Part shown: positions 63,661 to 64,000 of the stretch, piece after piece
Layout: the number at the start of each line of letters is the position of its first letter
How positions within the stretch are numbered: the first letter of the stretch is position 1
Assembly: GCF_034064985.1 (NCBI RefSeq)
Contig: NZ_CP139249.1
Span: forward strand, 1,922,001-1,986,000
Direction of reading: 5' to 3'
Source of the DNA: Acinetobacter pittii
Lineage (GTDB): Bacteria > Pseudomonadota > Gammaproteobacteria > Pseudomonadales > Moraxellaceae
Length of the DNA stretch: 64,000 nucleotides
The notes under the pieces: generated by a model
The model's input: only the letters and a program-made list of their open reading frames with translations
What the model was told of the DNA's origin: nothing
Database searches by the model: none
Translations under genes and position numbers: made by a program

Positions 63661-64000
63661 ATCCTTTTCCTTTATTATCTTGATTATTAAAAATCAACCA
63701 AGTTTCAGCGAGAGTTATATATTTCGCTATAAATAATAAAGCTCAATTTAATTTAATATGCTATTAGACTAAAAAGTTTTAAATGGTTTTTATGGATATT
63801 ATTTTTTATTTTTCAAAAACTTGTATAGCAAAAATAAAATTAAAAAATTTTAATACATTTCATTGGCTTGTGAAACAAACCTTTAACCAACCTTTATTAA
63901 TTTATAATATTAGCTGTGTACTACGCTCATTAATAAACTCTATGTCCTTTATTTAAATTATAAGGATTTTTATTATATAGAGTCTAGTTAAATATTATTT
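63661..64000. promoter_or_regulatory. Upstream region of the acetoin/butanediol operon
   Basis: About 340 AT-rich bases without a supported ORF. It must contain the acoA promoter. I looked for a -24/-12 site, since aco operons are often sigma-54/AcoR controlled, and found no convincing one; any acoR would be beyond the window. Confidence 0.4.

Noticed and set aside
63661..63900. Sigma-54 promoter before acoA
   Set aside because: The only candidate, TTGGCTTGTGAAACAAA near 63865, lacks the -12 TTGC element and points the wrong way for acoA.

Overview
The window looks like chromosomal DNA of an Acinetobacter, most likely of the A. calcoaceticus-baumannii complex. The evidence is AT-rich DNA, a typical antABC anthranilate dioxygenase operon, an indole-degradation cluster of the iif type known from Acinetobacter, and many catabolic islands each with its own LysR, AraC, GntR or sigma-54 regulator. 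I see no rRNA, tRNA, CRISPR array, transposase or prophage gene. Assignments rest on reading protein motifs and recalling families; no database search was run.

Layout. 1-4.1 kb: end of an iron/siderophore locus (MFS exporter, Sfp-type phosphopantetheinyl transferase, two small membrane proteins and a PepSY membrane protein) with a Fur-like box. 4.1-7.1 kb: molybdate importer modABC and a short ModE-like regulator. 7.3-19.4 kb: a catabolic island that turns indole into anthranilate (iifABCDE) and anthranilate into catechol (antABC), with an aromatic-acid-type MFS transporter and two AraC/XylS regulators. XylS/BenR-type paired half-sites lie in front of antA and between iifA and the transporter gene. 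19.7-29.8 kb: ketone-body use, with 3-hydroxybutyrate dehydrogenase and a GntP permease on one strand, and scoAB, an AtoE-type transporter and a thiolase on the other, plus LysR genes and small unknown genes. 30-36.5 kb: LysR, small genes, aspartase and a TonB-dependent siderophore receptor. 36.5-37.8 kb: an MHS-family symporter.

37.9-45.1 kb holds the least explained unit: a compact minus-strand operon running GntR, AprA-like flavoprotein, AprB-like ferredoxin, lipoprotein binding protein with a NosL-like tail, ABC permease, ABC ATPase, HEAT-repeat protein, DUF971 protein. It resembles a dissimilatory APS-reductase-like electron-transfer pair bolted onto a sulfonate/nitrate-type importer in an aerobe. 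A chrA-type transporter gene is divergent from it.

46.7-50.8 kb: azoreductase with HxlR regulator, AraC regulator with an EamA exporter, and an ACT-less homoserine dehydrogenase. 50.9-55.8 kb: a sulfide-oxidation unit (persulfide dioxygenase, sulfurtransferase/SQR fusion, TauE exporter) with a close match to a sigma-54 promoter, facing a divergent sigma-54 activator; an imperfect tandem repeat of about 76 bp sits inside this operon. 56.8-63.7 kb: a six-gene operon converting 2,3-butanediol to acetoin and acetoin to acetyl-CoA plus acetaldehyde (acoABC, acoL, budC, butanediol dehydrogenase).
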